A stretch of DNA of 64,000 bases from Flavobacterium sp. 270 (GTDB lineage Bacteria > Bacteroidota > Bacteroidia > Flavobacteriales > Flavobacteriaceae): NCBI RefSeq assembly GCF_004368785.1, contig NZ_SODM01000003.1:434001-498000 (forward strand), read 5' to 3'. Shown here one piece after another: positions 41,840 through 50,660 of the stretch (position 1 is the first letter of the stretch; the number at the start of each line of letters is the position of its first letter). Made by a program: the position numbers and the translations under genes. The notes beneath the pieces were generated by a model. The model saw only the letters and a program-made list of their open reading frames with translations, did no database searches and had not been told where the DNA came from.

Positions 41840-43594
41840 CTAATTAGCCACCGCAAATTGCGAATCATACAAGTTTTTGTAGAAACCGTCAGCCTTATTT
41901 AGCAATTCCTGATGTGTGCCTTGTTCCACAATTAAACCTTTATCCATTACGATAATTTTATCCGCATTTACAATTGTCGCCAATCGGTGCGCAATAATAA
42001 TCGAAGTTCTGCCTTTAGTAATCGTTTCGGTCGCACGCTGAATCAATTCTTCAGAATACGTATCTATAGACGACGTTGCTTCATCCAAAATCAAAATACT
42101 AGGATTACTTACATAAGAACGTAAAAAGGCGATTAATTGACGTTGTCCAGACGAAAGCATTACACCGCGTTCCTTTACATCAAAATCATAATTATCAGGA
42201 AGGCTCATAATAAAATCGTGAACACCGATTTTTTTAGCCGCATCCAGAACTTTATCTCTCGTTATAAGCGGATTGTGCAAAGTAATATTGTTATAAATCG
42301 TATCGGCAAACAAAAATACATCTTGCAGTACAACCGCAATTTGTTTACGTAACGAAGCCAAAGTATAATTTTCGATATTTTCTCCGTCAATATAAATAGT
42401 ACCGCTGTTAATCTCGTAAAAACGATTCAGTAAGTTAATAATAGTCGATTTTCCTGCACCTGTAGAACCCACAATCGCAATCGTCTGACCCGAAGTCACA
42501 GAAAGATCAATGCCTTTTATCACTTCTTCTTCCGGAATATAACCAAAACGAACTTCCTTAAATTCAATCGCACCTTTAAAAATTGGCGCTTCAATCGTTC
42601 CAGTATCCTGAATATGATCCTGAGTGTCAATAATATCAAAAACGCGATTCGCTGCAATCATTCCCAATTGCATTTCATTAAATTTATCTGCAATCTGACG
42701 CAGCGGGTTAAAAAGCATTCCGATAAACATCGTATAAGAAAACAAATCTCCAAAAGTCGTAAAATGATCGCCGTTTAAAATTCTAAAACCGCCATAAACC
42801 ACAACCAGACCTAAAGTAATCGAAGAAATAATATCGGCAATCGGAAAAAATATAGAGTTATACAAAATCGTCTTAATCCAGGCAACTCTGTGTTTATTAT
42901 TAATATCCTTAAAGTTTTCGGCTTCAATTTTTTCACGATTAAAAAGCTGAACAATCTTCATTCCCGTAACGCGTTCCTGTACAAACGAGTTCATATTGGC
43001 AATCTGCGTACGAACTTCCTCAAAAGCCACTTGCATTTTACGCTGAAAAATTCTCGTAATATATACCAGAATCGGCATTGCAACTACTACAATCCAAGTC
43101 AGTTTCCAGTTCATGTAAAACATAAAAAGCAAGACAACAAGCATCTTCATCAAGTCAGAAATAATCATAAACAAACCTTGACTAAAAATACGTGCAATCG
43201 ACTCAATATCAGAAACCGATCTCGTAACCAATTGACCAACCGGAACCAAATCAAAATACTTCATTCTAAAACTCAAAATATGCTTAAAGAGCTTCGTTCT
43301 AATATCCTTTACAATATCCTGTCCCAGCCAGTTTGCCCAATAAACAAAATAAAATTGAGAAAAAACCTCCATCAACAACACCACGCCCATCAAAACAATA
43401 TACATCAGCAAACCATGTTGATCATGCCCTTTAATGTAGCCGTCAACTGTTTGTTTTAGTAAGTAAGGACGAAGAGCTGCAAAAATCGACAGCGAAATAG
43501 CAAAAATAATAACGCCGTAGTAGCGCCATTTATAAGGCTTTGTATATTTTAAAATTCTCTTGAATAAACCGGTATCAAATGCTTTTGCTTTCAT
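41840..43594 (-). CDS. ABC transporter, fused permease/ATPase (exporter type)
   Basis: 584 residues. The N-terminal half has six membrane segments (for example WRYYGVIIFAISLSIFAALR and LLMYIVLMGVVLLMEVFSQF). The C-terminal nucleotide-binding domain has Walker A IVGSTGAGKST (about 371-381), the signature LSSGQRQLIAF (about 480, LSSGQ instead of LSGGQ) and Walker B ILILDEATSSID (about 500). This is the homodimeric lipid/drug exporter type (MsbA/MdlB-like). The substrate is unknown. Its 3' end borders the ubiquitin cluster, and remnants of its 3' tip appear between the ubiquitin copies. A role in ubiquitin export is unlikely, since those proteins have Sec signals. Confidence 0.92.
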   Translation of the reverse strand: MKAKAFDTGLFKRILKYTKPYKWRYYGVIIFAISLSIFAALRPYLLKQTVDGYIKGHDQHGLLMYIVLMGVVLLMEVFSQFYFVYWANWLGQDIVKDIRTKLFKHILSFRMKYFDLVPVGQLVTRSVSDIESIARIFSQGLFMIISDLMKMLVVLLFMFYMNWKLTWIVVVAMPILVYITRIFQRKMQVAFEEVRTQIANMNSFVQERVTGMKIVQLFNREKIEAENFKDINNKHRVAWIKTILYNSIFFPIADIISSITLGLVVVYGGFRILNGDHFTTFGDLFSYTMFIGMLFNPLRQIADKFNEMQLGMIAANRVFDIIDTQDHIQDTGTIEAPIFKGAIEFKEVRFGYIPEEEVIKGIDLSVTSGQTIAIVGSTGAGKSTIINLLNRFYEINSGTIYIDGENIENYTLASLRKQIAVVLQDVFLFADTIYNNITLHNPLITRDKVLDAAKKIGVHDFIMSLPDNYDFDVKERGVMLSSGQRQLIAFLRSYVSNPSILILDEATSSIDTYSEELIQRATETITKGRTSIIIAHRLATIVNADKIIVMDKGLIVEQGTHQELLNKADGFYKNLYDSQFAVAN

Positions 43595-43743
43595 TTATTT
43601 TTTAGGAGCTGTTTCCTGCTTTCCGTTTCAAGTTTTTCTCAAAAATATGTTTTTGTACTGTTTTTATAAGAGCTTCCTCCGGTCGCTTTATAAAAACACA
43701 AAAACAATATTTTTTTCAAAAAAGCTTTCCACTACAATCAGGG

Positions 43744-44484
43744 CTATTTTATGATGTAATCGTAATCTATTTTGGTCAGATATAAACCATGTGCCGGAAC
43801 CGAGAATCCAGCTTTTTCTCTGCTTTTGCTTGCAATGATGTTTTCAAAATCAACAAGCGAAATTTTATGTAAACCAATATTTACAAGCGTTCCCACAATT
43901 GCGCGAACCATATTTCGCAAAAAACGATTCGCCGAAATTGTAAAAACCAGCTTATTATTTTCGTTTTTCCAATACGCCTCAAAAATCGTGCAATCAAAAG
44001 TATTAACATCCGTATTTACTTTTGAGAAACATTGAAAATCGGTATGTTTCAACAAAATCTTTGCCGCTTCATTCATCAAAGCTACGTCTAATTTCTGAAA
44101 ATAATACCAACTCAATTCCTCCGAAAACGGATTTTTAACAGTATTGATATGGTATTCGTAGGTTCTTTTTCTAGCATCAAAACGGCAGTGCGCTTCATCA
44201 TCAACCAAAATAATATCAAACACCGCAATGTCTTTTGGCAGGTAGGAGTTGAGTTTATGAATTAAAGCAGGAACATCAATTGCAGTTTCAAAATCAAAAT
44301 GCGCAAACATTTCCTGTGCATGTACGCCAGTATCCGTTCGTCCGGCGCCCATTGCATTAATTTCAGAATTTAACAAAACCGACAACGCTTTATTTAAAGT
44401 TTCTTGAACAGAAGAAGCATTTGGCTGAAACTGCCAGCCGTGGTAATGAGTTCCGTTATATGCAAATTGAATAAAATATCTCAT
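43744..44484 (-). CDS. truA: tRNA pseudouridine(38-40) synthase
   Basis: 246 residues from the ATG at 44484 (MRYFIQFAYNGTHYHGWQFQP), the normal family start. The frame is open 12 codons further into repeat sequence. The catalytic Asp51 lies in GAGRTDTGVHA. Other family marks are SYLPKDIAVF, RKRTYEYHI and RFLRNMVRAIVGTLV. TruA converts U38-40 in the anticodon arm of several tRNAs to pseudouridine. It precedes the ABC transporter gene by about 150 bp on the same strand. Confidence 0.95.
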   Translation of the reverse strand: MRYFIQFAYNGTHYHGWQFQPNASSVQETLNKALSVLLNSEINAMGAGRTDTGVHAQEMFAHFDFETAIDVPALIHKLNSYLPKDIAVFDIILVDDEAHCRFDARKRTYEYHINTVKNPFSEELSWYYFQKLDVALMNEAAKILLKHTDFQCFSKVNTDVNTFDCTIFEAYWKNENNKLVFTISANRFLRNMVRAIVGTLVNIGLHKISLVDFENIIASKSREKAGFSVPAHGLYLTKIDYDYIIK

Positions 44485-44496
44485 TTTAAGGGACAG

Positions 44497-44711
44497 AGGT
44501 TCTAAGTTGCAAAGGTACAAAGGTTTTTTTGAAGAAGCTAAGATTATAAGGGACTAAGGTTCTAAGATTTTTTTTGTAAAGGTTCAGAGTTGCAAAGGCG
44601 CAAAGGCACAAAGTTTTTTCTGTAGACGCACTGCTATGCGTCTCTACAGAAAAACTTTGTGCTTTAAGAGAAACTCAGTACCTTAGCAACTTAGAATCTT
44701 AGCCTCTCAGA
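44497..44711. repeat. Low-complexity repeat tract with an internal palindrome
   Basis: Between the divergent truA and phosphoesterase genes lies text of ggttctaag, caaaggtacaaagg and ttagcaacttagaatc words. In the middle (44622-44649) is a palindrome tgtagacgca ctgcta tgcgtctctaca. The cactgctatgcgtctctaca part recurs at 57934-57953. Confidence 0.7.
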
Positions 44712-45206
44712 ATGACCAAAATCCTCCTCCTTTCCGACACTCACAGCCATATTGACGACACCATTTTAAAATATGTCAACCAAGCCGATGAGGTATGGCA
44801 TGCCGGAGATATTGGAGATCTGCACGTTACCGATACCATCAAAAAACTGAAACCTTTACGTTGTGTTTACGGAAATATAGACGATGCCAAAGCAAGATTA
44901 GAATTTCCTTTGCACAATCGGTTTATGTGTGAGAATGTTTCGGTTTGGATCACGCATATTGGCGGTTATCCCGGAAAATACAATCCGAATATAAAAGAAG
45001 AAATAGCACTCAATCCGCCCAAATTATTCATCTGCGGACATTCTCATATTCTAAAAGTGATGTTTGATAAAAAGAATAATTTATTGCACATGAACCCTGG
45101 TGCGGCAGGAAAAAGTGGTTTTCATCAAGTACGCACGATGCTTCGTTTTGTAATTGACGATGATAAAATTAAGGATTTAGAAATTGTAGAAATCGGTAAG
45201 AAATAA
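44712..45206 (+). CDS. YfcE/MJ0936-type metallophosphoesterase
   Basis: 164 residues with the calcineurin-like metal motifs in order: LLLSDTHSHID (DxH), VWHAGDIGDLH (GDxxD-like), VYGNIDD (GNxD), ICGHSHI (GHxH) and MNPGAAGKSG. This is the short single-domain phosphodiesterase class that acts on phosphodiesters with two metal ions. The physiological substrate is unknown. It is divergent from truA and convergent with the histidine kinase. Confidence 0.92.
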   Translation: MTKILLLSDTHSHIDDTILKYVNQADEVWHAGDIGDLHVTDTIKKLKPLRCVYGNIDDAKARLEFPLHNRFMCENVSVWITHIGGYPGKYNPNIKEEIALNPPKLFICGHSHILKVMFDKKNNLLHMNPGAAGKSGFHQVRTMLRFVIDDDKIKDLEIVEIGKK

Positions 45207-46124
45207 TTAATGCGGTAACGGAATCTGGATTTTAATTAAAGTTCCTTCGCTGGATTTCGATGTAATAGTAAAAGTGCCTTTAAGTTTTTTAATTCTGGCT
45301 CTGATTCTATTCAAACCAAAACCTTCTTCGTTTTTTAATTTTCCGGTTTTAAAACCTTTTCCGTCATCATGAATCGTTATTATAAGTCGATTATTATTTT
45401 CAGTCATTGAGATTGCAGCATTTTGTGCTTCACTGTGTTTTATAATATTGCTGCATAATTCAGAAACAATAAAATAAATCTTCATTTCAAACTTCTCAAC
45501 ATATCTTTTATTTGTTGAAATCGCGCTTGAAAAATCAAAATGAATATCCGAATTAGAATTCTTTTCGCATAAATCTTCCAAAGCATAAATCAAACCAAAA
45601 CGCACCAAAAGCGCCGGAACTAAGTCGTGAGACATATCGCGTAAAAGATCATGCGCTTCTGCTAATATGGCTTTCGCTTTCTGGATTTCCTCTGATTGTA
45701 TATTGTTTTGTGTCGTAAATACATTGAGATGCAATCCCGCAGACGATAATAGGGAATTGATGTTATCGTGTAAAAATGAAGCTACTTTTTTTCGTTCTAT
45801 TTCCTGACTGTCAATCCCGGAATTAATAACGTTTAAAAGTATTTTTTGCTTAATATCCTTTCGTTTAATTTTCTGTTTTAATTTATTATTCTGATAAAAG
45901 AAATAGAACAGAAAAAACAATATAATGACAAGGATAATAGATAAACTAACGATTTTTCTGTTTCTTAAATTTTCGAATTTTTGAAATTCTGAAACATTGA
46001 TTTTTTTAGAATCTTCTATAGATAAAGCTTTTTCTGATGCTGGAGTTTTTTGTTGGCCAAAAACAGGATTTCCATAAAAAGAAAGACAGAAAAAAAATGA
46101 TATAAAGATTCTAAAAACAAACAT
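45207..46124 (-). CDS. Sensor histidine kinase (HisKA_3, NarX/DesK-type)
   Basis: 305 residues: signal peptide (MFVFRIFISFFFCLSFYGNPVFGQ), about 30 extracytoplasmic residues, one membrane helix (KIVSLSIILVIILFFLFYFF), then the dimerisation/phosphoacceptor domain with His near residue 120 in ASFLHDNINSLLSSAGLHLN, and an ATPase domain with VSELCSNIIKH (N box) and ITIHDDGKGFKTG (G1). The exceptionally small extracellular part leaves no recognisable ligand domain. It forms a two-component pair with the LuxR-type regulator one base upstream. Confidence 0.9.
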   Translation of the reverse strand: MFVFRIFISFFFCLSFYGNPVFGQQKTPASEKALSIEDSKKINVSEFQKFENLRNRKIVSLSIILVIILFFLFYFFYQNNKLKQKIKRKDIKQKILLNVINSGIDSQEIERKKVASFLHDNINSLLSSAGLHLNVFTTQNNIQSEEIQKAKAILAEAHDLLRDMSHDLVPALLVRFGLIYALEDLCEKNSNSDIHFDFSSAISTNKRYVEKFEMKIYFIVSELCSNIIKHSEAQNAAISMTENNNRLIITIHDDGKGFKTGKLKNEEGFGLNRIRARIKKLKGTFTITSKSSEGTLIKIQIPLPH

Positions 46125-46125
46125 A

Positions 46126-46788
46126 TCACGGATTTATCAGATTGTTTTTTAAAGCATATTTTACAAGTCCGATAGTGTTTTTAGTATGCAGTTTTTTCAT
46201 GATATTTTTACGGTGTGTTTCTACAGTATTTGTGCTGATAAAAAGCTGTTCGCTTATTTCTTTACCACTGTATTCAAGCGCAATCAGTGTTATAATTTCG
46301 ATTTCTCGAGGACTTAAAAGTTGATTCTCATTATACTGATTGGCTGGTAATTTAGGATTGTTTTGTGTAAAAGAGTTGAAGATTTTTTCTCTCACATCAT
46401 CGCAAAAATATTCTTGTCCCTGATAAACCGCGTCTATAGCTTCAATAATATTTTCTCCGGCACATTTTTTTGTCAAATATCCTTTTGCGCCTAATTTCAT
46501 TACTTCTTTGATAATTTTTAAATCATCATAACTGGATAAAATAATGACCTTGCAGGGTGTTTTTTTTTCATGAAATTCTTTCAAAGTTTCAATACCATCC
46601 TTTTTGGGCATGCTGATATCTAATATTAGAATATCGGCATTGTTTTGCACAACCTCTTCATATACAGTTGTGCCATCAAGCGAATTTCCAACAACTTCAA
46701 AATTGCTGACAGTTTGAAGCAAATTGGTAAGACCATCAATCAAAACCTGATGATCGTCTGCAAGATGAATTTTTATTTTTGATATCAT
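46126..46788 (-). CDS. NarL/LuxR-type response regulator
   Basis: 220 residues. The receiver domain has the acidic pair Asp11-Asp12 (LADDHQVL), the phosphorylation site Asp57 (ILILDISMPKKDG) and the conserved Lys of LTKKCAGE. The LuxR C-terminal helix-turn-helix is LSPREIEIITLIALEYSGKE, then FISTNTVETHRKNIMKKL. It is co-transcribed with the adjacent histidine kinase (1 bp gap). A promoter-like TAATTTTG lies at 46814-46821. Target genes are unknown. Confidence 0.93.
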   Translation of the reverse strand: MISKIKIHLADDHQVLIDGLTNLLQTVSNFEVVGNSLDGTTVYEEVVQNNADILILDISMPKKDGIETLKEFHEKKTPCKVIILSSYDDLKIIKEVMKLGAKGYLTKKCAGENIIEAIDAVYQGQEYFCDDVREKIFNSFTQNNPKLPANQYNENQLLSPREIEIITLIALEYSGKEISEQLFISTNTVETHRKNIMKKLHTKNTIGLVKYALKNNLINP

Positions 46789-46813
46789 AATATTCTCGAA
46801 ATCTGAGCGGTAT

Positions 46814-46841
46814 CAAAATTATGAAAAAAATATCTTACAAA
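46814..46841 (-). promoter_or_regulatory. Possible promoter of the two-component pair
   Basis: On the minus strand TTTG (46838-46841) is followed after 16 bp by TAATTTTG (46814-46821), close to TTTG-N17-23-TAnnTTTG, 25 bp before the regulator's ATG. Confidence 0.45.
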
Positions 46842-46904
46842 CTGAGTTTTAGCGATATGTTTTTAGCCTTATTATTGAAATAAACCTTGATTTTAGGCAC
46901 AAAA

Positions 46905-46930
46905 AAACCCAGATTAAAAAATCCGGGTTT
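46905..46930 (-). terminator. Terminator hairpin after the DUF4293 gene
   Basis: aaacccagattaaaaaatccgggttt, a short GC stem with A/T-rich flanks, 30 bp beyond the DUF4293 stop. Confidence 0.65.
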
Positions 46931-46959
46931 CTTCGCACAAATAAATTAAGTTTATAGGT

Positions 46960-47370
46960 TTACCTCAAACGATCTACAGATTTTACAAGATCTTCGTCCT
47001 TTTTGATGGCCTTATTAGCTAACACTAATAACACGATAGCAACAATTGGAAGAAACATCCCAATACCTTTCTCAGAAACCGTAGCTTCTCCAGATAAATT
47101 TAGTGATCGATATACAAATAATCCTAATAAAATTAAGTTTAATATTATATTCAGTCTGTTTAATACAAACTGGTTTTGTCTTTTTTTGAATGAAATAATG
47201 CTGATAACGGTAAGCATTGTACTTAGACCTAATAATATGGTGTAATATTGGTCTTGCATAAAATAGAATGCTTTTCCAGTATTGCTTGTCCAAAGCGGAA
47301 TAAAAAACATTAATACCCCTGTAATTACAAAGGCAAGAATTAAATATACGGTTTGAATTCTTTGTATCAT
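46960..47370 (-). CDS. DUF4293-family membrane protein
   Basis: 136 residues with four membrane segments, opening MIQRIQTVYLILAFVITGVLMFFIPLW, then YYTILLGLSTMLTVISIISFK, LNIILNLILLGLFVYRSL and KGIGMFLPIVAIVLLVLANKAI, ending in a charged tail (KDEDLVKSVDRLR). This arrangement is typical of DUF4293, commonly found beside rho in Bacteroidota. The function is unknown. A TATTTTTG -7-like box lies at 47388-47395. Confidence 0.9.
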   Translation of the reverse strand: MIQRIQTVYLILAFVITGVLMFFIPLWTSNTGKAFYFMQDQYYTILLGLSTMLTVISIISFKKRQNQFVLNRLNIILNLILLGLFVYRSLNLSGEATVSEKGIGMFLPIVAIVLLVLANKAIKKDEDLVKSVDRLR

Positions 47371-47555
47371 GATCTAAAATTGTTTTACAAAAATATATTT
47401 TCTTTTTTTAAAATACTATTGTATGATTAAATTTTATTCGTATTATTGCATCACAATACCGTAAGCACTTCATACTGCGGTCAATTCAAATTTATTATCT
47501 ACCTTATTCTTTTTACAGTATTTCCTTTTAAAATAATTAAATTCATAGAACATTC

Positions 47556-49427
47556 ATGTTTGATATTTCTGCATTAAAAGAAATGAAGCTTTCTGAGCTT
47601 CAAGAAATAGCTAAATTAGCTAAAACAATAAAGATTACTGGTGTCAAAAAAGAGACTTTAATTAGTCAGATTTTAGCACATCAGGAAACTTCTAGTGCGC
47701 CCGCTGAAGCGCCAAAAACTGCTGCAGCATCTGAAGAAATTAAAGATGATAAAGCAAAAAGAACCAGAATTGCTCCAGTAAAAGTAGCTGCTGAAAAAAA
47801 TACTCCTGCAAAAATTACCCCGGTAAAAAAAGCAGCAAATGCAAAAAATACTCCAGTTTTAGAATTTGATAAAGTAGAGGAAACCCCTGAAGTTATTAAA
47901 GAAGCTCCAGAAGTTGTAGAAAATAAAGAAGCAGAAAAGAAAGAGCCGAAAATTGTAAAATTTAGTAAAACGGCATACGAGAAAAAAGTTGCTCTTAAAA
48001 AGGAAAAAGAAGCTGTAAATGAGGTGACTACGCCAGAAGTTACAGCCGAAGAAAGTGCAGAGACAATTACTGCAGAACCAAAAGCAGATAAACCTGTAAT
48101 TACGCCTTCTGCAAAGAAAATCAATCCGAATCAAAATAAAAACCAGAACCCAAATCAGAATCTGAATCAAAACCCGAATCAGAATCAAAACCCAAATCAG
48201 AATCCAAACCAAAATGGAAATGGGAATGGTAATGGAAACGGAAATACAAACAATAACCAAAATCCAAATCATAAAAACAAAAAGAATAATTTCAGGGATT
48301 CAGACTTTGAATTTGACGGAATTATTGAAAGCGAAGGTGTTCTTGAAATGATGCCTGACGGATACGGATTTTTACGTTCATCAGATTATAATTATTTAGC
48401 TTCTCCAGATGATATTTATTTATCAACTTCACAAATCAGATTATTTGGTCTTAAAACCGGAGATACTGTAAAAGGTGTGGTTCGCCCGCCAAAAGAAGGA
48501 GAGAAGTTTTTCCCTTTAGTTCGTGTATTAAAAATTAACGGACACGATCCGCAAGTAGTTCGCGACAGAGTTTCTTTTGAACACTTGACACCAGTTTTTC
48601 CTTCAGAAAAATTCAAATTAGCAGAAAAAGGCAGTTCAGTTTCAACTCGTATTATCGATTTATTTTCTCCAATCGGAAAAGGACAGCGTGGTATGATTGT
48701 AGCACAGCCAAAAACGGGTAAAACAATGTTGTTAAAAGACATTGCAAATGCAATCGCAGCCAATCATCCTGAAGTTTATTTAATTGTTCTTTTGATTGAC
48801 GAACGTCCGGAAGAGGTTACTGATATGCAGCGCAGTGTAAGAGGAGAAGTTATCGCTTCGACTTTTGACAGAGAACCGCAAGAGCACGTAAAAATTGCAA
48901 ACATCGTTCTTGAAAAAGCAAAAAGATTAGTAGAATGCGGCCATGATGTTGTAATCTTATTAGATTCTATAACACGTTTGGCAAGAGCTTATAATACAGT
49001 ACAGCCAGCTTCTGGAAAAGTATTGAGTGGTGGTGTTGATGCTAATGCATTACAAAAACCAAAACGTTTCTTTGGAGCAGCAAGAAATGTAGAAAACGGA
49101 GGATCTTTAAGTATCATCGCAACTGCATTGACAGAAACGGGTTCTAAAATGGACGAGGTTATCTTTGAAGAATTTAAAGGAACTGGTAACATGGAACTTC
49201 AATTGGATCGTAAGATTGCCAACAAACGTATTTTCCCTGCAATCGATCTTACTTCATCAAGCACACGTCGCGATGATCTTTTATTAGATGAAAAAACATT
49301 ACAAAGAATGTGGATTATGCGTAAATATCTATCCGATATGAACCCTGTAGAATCTATGGATTTTGTAAACGATCGCTTCAAGAAAACCAGAAACAACGAA
49401 GAGTTTTTGATTTCTATGAATGACTAA
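47556..49427 (+). CDS. rho: Transcription termination factor Rho with Asn-rich insert
   Basis: 623 residues against about 420 in E. coli. Order: N-terminal Rho-type helical domain ([20 protein letters not shown]), a long low-complexity Ala/Lys/Glu/Pro segment, an Asn/Gln/Gly/Pro-rich tract (about residues 188-242, repeated NQNPNQN and GNGNGN words), the cold-shock-like RNA-binding domain ([20 protein letters not shown]), and the hexameric ATPase with Walker A AQPKTGKT (about 383-391), the Q-loop [20 protein letters not shown] and [16 protein letters not shown]. It unwinds RNA to end transcription. The insert is common in Bacteroidota and may mediate assembly. A hairpin terminator follows at 49503-49535. 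Confidence 0.97.
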   Translation: MFDISALKEMKLSELQEIAKLAKTIKITGVKKETLISQILAHQETSSAPAEAPKTAAASEEIKDDKAKRTRIAPVKVAAEKNTPAKITPVKKAANAKNTPVLEFDKVEETPEVIKEAPEVVENKEAEKKEPKIVKFSKTAYEKKVALKKEKEAVNEVTTPEVTAEESAETITAEPKADKPVITPSAKKINPNQNKNQNPNQNLNQNPNQNQNPNQNPNQNGNGNGNGNGNTNNNQNPNHKNKKNNFRDSDFEFDGIIESEGVLEMMPDGYGFLRSSDYNYLASPDDIYLSTSQIRLFGLKTGDTVKGVVRPPKEGEKFFPLVRVLKINGHDPQVVRDRVSFEHLTPVFPSEKFKLAEKGSSVSTRIIDLFSPIGKGQRGMIVAQPKTGKTMLLKDIANAIAANHPEVYLIVLLIDERPEEVTDMQRSVRGEVIASTFDREPQEHVKIANIVLEKAKRLVECGHDVVILLDSITRLARAYNTVQPASGKVLSGGVDANALQKPKRFFGAARNVENGGSLSIIATALTETGSKMDEVIFEEFKGTGNMELQLDRKIANKRIFPAIDLTSSSTRRDDLLLDEKTLQRMWIMRKYLSDMNPVESMDFVNDRFKKTRNNEEFLISMND

Positions 49428-49435
49428 AGGAAGGG

Positions 49436-49636
49436 ACTAAGGTTCTGAGGTACAAAGGTACAGAGATTTCTAATAGTTGAGATTATATAGAAATTAAGAT
49501 ATAAAAAAAGGATGAGCTAAAACTCATCCTTTTTTGTTTAATATTTGAAAAATATTGTGTTCCTCTGAGAGGCTTTGCCTCTTTGGACCTTAATTTGTAA
49601 AACCCTTTGAACCTCAGTCCCTCTGAGCCTTTGAAC
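49436..49636. repeat. Repeat words around the rho terminator
   Basis: Text such as actaaggttctgaggtacaa (49436) and ttgaacctcagtccctctga (about 49608) flanks the hairpin. The two blocks are roughly complementary. Same word family as 44497-44711. Confidence 0.5.
49503..49535 (+). terminator. Terminator hairpin of rho
   Basis: aaaaaaaggatgagc taaaa ctcatcctttttt, a clear stem with a T-run, about 75 bp beyond the rho stop. Confidence 0.8.
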
Positions 49637-50653
49637 CTATTTCTTATCAACTACCGGTCTATTCTCTCTATTGGCTAAATCCCAGGCAATAACAAAAGCT
49701 AATTGTGCTCTTTTGGTTAAAGCGTCGTATTCGATTTTTTGAGGTTCGTCGCCTTTGCCGTGGTAGTCTTCGTGAACACCGTTGAAAAGGAAAACAGCCG
49801 GAATACCAAATTTTGCAAAGTTATAATGATCAGAACGCTCATAAAAATGGTTTGGATCTTTAGGATCATTAAATTTAAAATCTAAATCCAGTTTCGTGTA
49901 TTTTTCATTTTGAGCCACAACAGCATTATGCAAATCTGTAGATAAACGGTCTGCACCAATTACATACACATAATTATTTGTTTTTGCATGTTCAACATCA
50001 CGGCGTCCGATCATATCGATGTTGATATCGCTGATGGTATTTGCAATTGGGAATAACGGATTTTCTGAGTAAAAACGAGATCCGTGTAAACCGTGCTCTT
50101 CGCCCGTTACGTGAAGAAATAAGATAGAGCGTTTTGGTCCGTGTCCGTCTTTTTTAGCTTTCGCGAAAGCTTTTGCAATTTCCATAACCGCAACAGTTCC
50201 AGAACCGTCGTCATCGGCACCGTTGAAAACTTCACCATTTTTAATTCCCACGTGATCGTAGTGTGCTGAGATTACCAAAACTTCATCCGGTTTTTCAGAA
50301 CCTTCTATATACGCCCAGATATTTTCAGAATCTGACAGGTTTTCATTGTATTTTTTGTTTAAATATGCTGCAGGAATGTGCTGGTAATAATCTGTTGCGC
50401 CTTTAGGAAACGAAATACCATTGTTTTTATACTGTTCAATCATATAAACACCTGCTTTTTTCTGTCCTTTTGAGCCCGTTTCACGGCCTTCCATTTCATC
50501 AGAAGCAACAACATATAACATTGTTTTTAGATCACTTTCAGTAATAAGATTCATGTATTTTGTTGGATCCGAATTGTCTTTCGATTTGGCCAACTGCGTA
50601 TTTTTACATGAAAACGCGGAAGCAATTAATAATAGAACGATAATTTTTTTCAT
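49637..50653 (-). CDS. M28-family zinc aminopeptidase-like lipoprotein
   Basis: 338 residues. A lipoprotein signal (MKKIIVLLLIASAFSCKNTQ) is followed by the peptidase: VLVISAHYDHVGI (Zn His-Asp), FNGADDDGSGTVAVMEIA (bridging Asp), LHVTGEEHGLHGSRF (catalytic and Zn Glu), INIDMIGRRD and a final SDHYNFAKFGIPAVF with the last His. It cleaves N-terminal amino acids or dipeptides from the periplasm or cell surface. It follows a DUF3667 protein gene by 7 bp. Confidence 0.92.
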   Translation of the reverse strand: MKKIIVLLLIASAFSCKNTQLAKSKDNSDPTKYMNLITESDLKTMLYVVASDEMEGRETGSKGQKKAGVYMIEQYKNNGISFPKGATDYYQHIPAAYLNKKYNENLSDSENIWAYIEGSEKPDEVLVISAHYDHVGIKNGEVFNGADDDGSGTVAVMEIAKAFAKAKKDGHGPKRSILFLHVTGEEHGLHGSRFYSENPLFPIANTISDINIDMIGRRDVEHAKTNNYVYVIGADRLSTDLHNAVVAQNEKYTKLDLDFKFNDPKDPNHFYERSDHYNFAKFGIPAVFLFNGVHEDYHGKGDEPQKIEYDALTKRAQLAFVIAWDLANRENRPVVDKK

Positions 50654-50660
50654 TTTCTAT

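Noticed and set aside
42890-43459. 189-codon open frame on the plus strand opposite the ABC transporter
   Set aside because: It is the complement of a convincing transporter gene; the translated product is low-complexity (Asn/His/Lys-rich) with no domain, as expected from AT-rich antisense.
41840-43594. ABC transporter as a dedicated exporter of the ubiquitin-like proteins
   Set aside because: The ubiquitin-like proteins have Sec-type signal peptides, and the transporter is of the general lipid/drug exporter type without a peptidase domain.
47681-48272. Long minus-strand frames opposite the N-terminal half of rho
   Set aside because: They mirror the low-complexity Lys/Glu/Ala and Asn-rich repeats of rho; hydrophobic Ile/Leu/Val or Ser/Phe-rich products are artefacts of this composition.
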